A stretch of 5,449 bases of DNA from contig JANXYF010000179.1 of the NCBI GenBank assembly GCA_025350175.1, positions 1-5,449 of the forward strand, written 5' to 3'. The position numbers and the translations under genes were made by a program. Positions 5,244 to 5,449 of the stretch are shown in pieces. Position 1 is the stretch's first letter; each line of letters starts with the position of its first letter. This DNA comes from Nitrosopumilales archaeon. GTDB lineage: Archaea > Thermoproteota > Nitrososphaeria > Nitrososphaerales > Nitrosopumilaceae. The notes under the pieces are model-generated. The model did no database searches and was not told the DNA's origin. It saw nothing but the letters and a program-made list of their open reading frames with translations.

Positions 5244-5449
5244 CTAATTTATCTTGTCTCTGATTCCAGACATGTCGGTAAAGAAATTCTTGGTTTCCTG
5301 ACCTATGTCTTTGATAGTTGCACCATTGTATACTTTTTCCAAATATTTTCCAGCGATTATTGTTGGAATGGCAAAAGGAGTACTAAACGGATCTGGTGAA
5401 AAGAGCATGATGAATCCTATCTTTGTTATCTTTTTTCCTGGTGATGGAG
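5244..5449 (-). CDS. C-terminal part of an unrecognised protein (N-terminus beyond right edge)
   Basis: A minus-strand frame enters at the right edge and stays open for 67 codons to TAG at 5244-5246. The visible part begins PSPGKKITKIGFIMLFSPDP. It continues through a hydrophobic, proline-interrupted stretch (FSTPFAIPTIIAG) and ends in a charged helical tail (KYLEKVYNGATIKDIGQETK, then FFTDMSGIRDKIN). The hydrophobic stretch could be a membrane-associated hairpin or a single membrane segment. An internal ATG (about 54 codons from the stop) could be the start of a very small protein, but open sequence upstream of it makes a longer gene likelier. The same orientation as the DUF192 gene and the 62-base gap leave possible cotranscription open. 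I do not recognise the family. Confidence 0.6.
   Translation of the reverse strand, partial: PSPGKKITKIGFIMLFSPDPFSTPFAIPTIIAGKYLEKVYNGATIKDIGQETKNFFTDMSGIRDKIN

Noticed and set aside
1..5449. CRISPR array, insertion sequence or prophage remnant
   Set aside because: No direct repeats with regular spacing, transposase motifs, terminal inverted repeats or target duplications were seen; intergenic space is short and accounted for.

Overview
The window looks like a housekeeping stretch of an ammonia-oxidising thaumarchaeon of the Nitrosopumilus type. The main reasons are a CdvA cell-division protein encoded alone rather than beside cdvB and cdvC, an AT-rich sequence, and tight spacing. TATA-like boxes lie about 22-30 bases before start codons, with no convincing Shine-Dalgarno sites, as expected for archaeal leaderless transcripts. 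The lineage is inferred from protein resemblance and layout, not from a search.

Layout, left to right. Positions 1-1414 (minus) hold most of a long ThyX-family protein, cut by the left edge. It contains two ThyX-like halves. It has no internal ATG start and must begin at GTG or TTG. Just upstream on the same strand (1444-1728) is a 94-residue protein of unknown function, probably cotranscribed with it. A 141-base divergent control region (1729-1869) follows, with a TATA-like box for each direction and a perfect 8+8 inverted repeat midway between the two starts. cdvA (1870-2691, plus) comes next and ends near a hairpin followed by eight T residues. The T-run merges into the likely promoter of a full-length AMP-forming acetyl-CoA synthetase (2774-4684, plus, TTG start). 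That gene converges, with a 2-base gap, on a membrane-anchored DUF192 protein (4687-5181, minus, GTG start). The last gene (5244 to the right edge, minus) is the C-terminal part of an unrecognised protein.

Functionally these are neighbours rather than one pathway: nucleotide metabolism (ThyX-like), cell division (CdvA), acyl activation (Acs) and an exported protein of unknown role (DUF192). Sharing of a control region by a DNA-precursor gene and a division gene is suggestive but not proof of co-regulation. I see no mobile element, CRISPR array, tRNA or rRNA, and no clear new defence or biosynthetic system. The most unusual item is the tandem ThyX-like protein, whose two halves keep complementary parts of the family signature.
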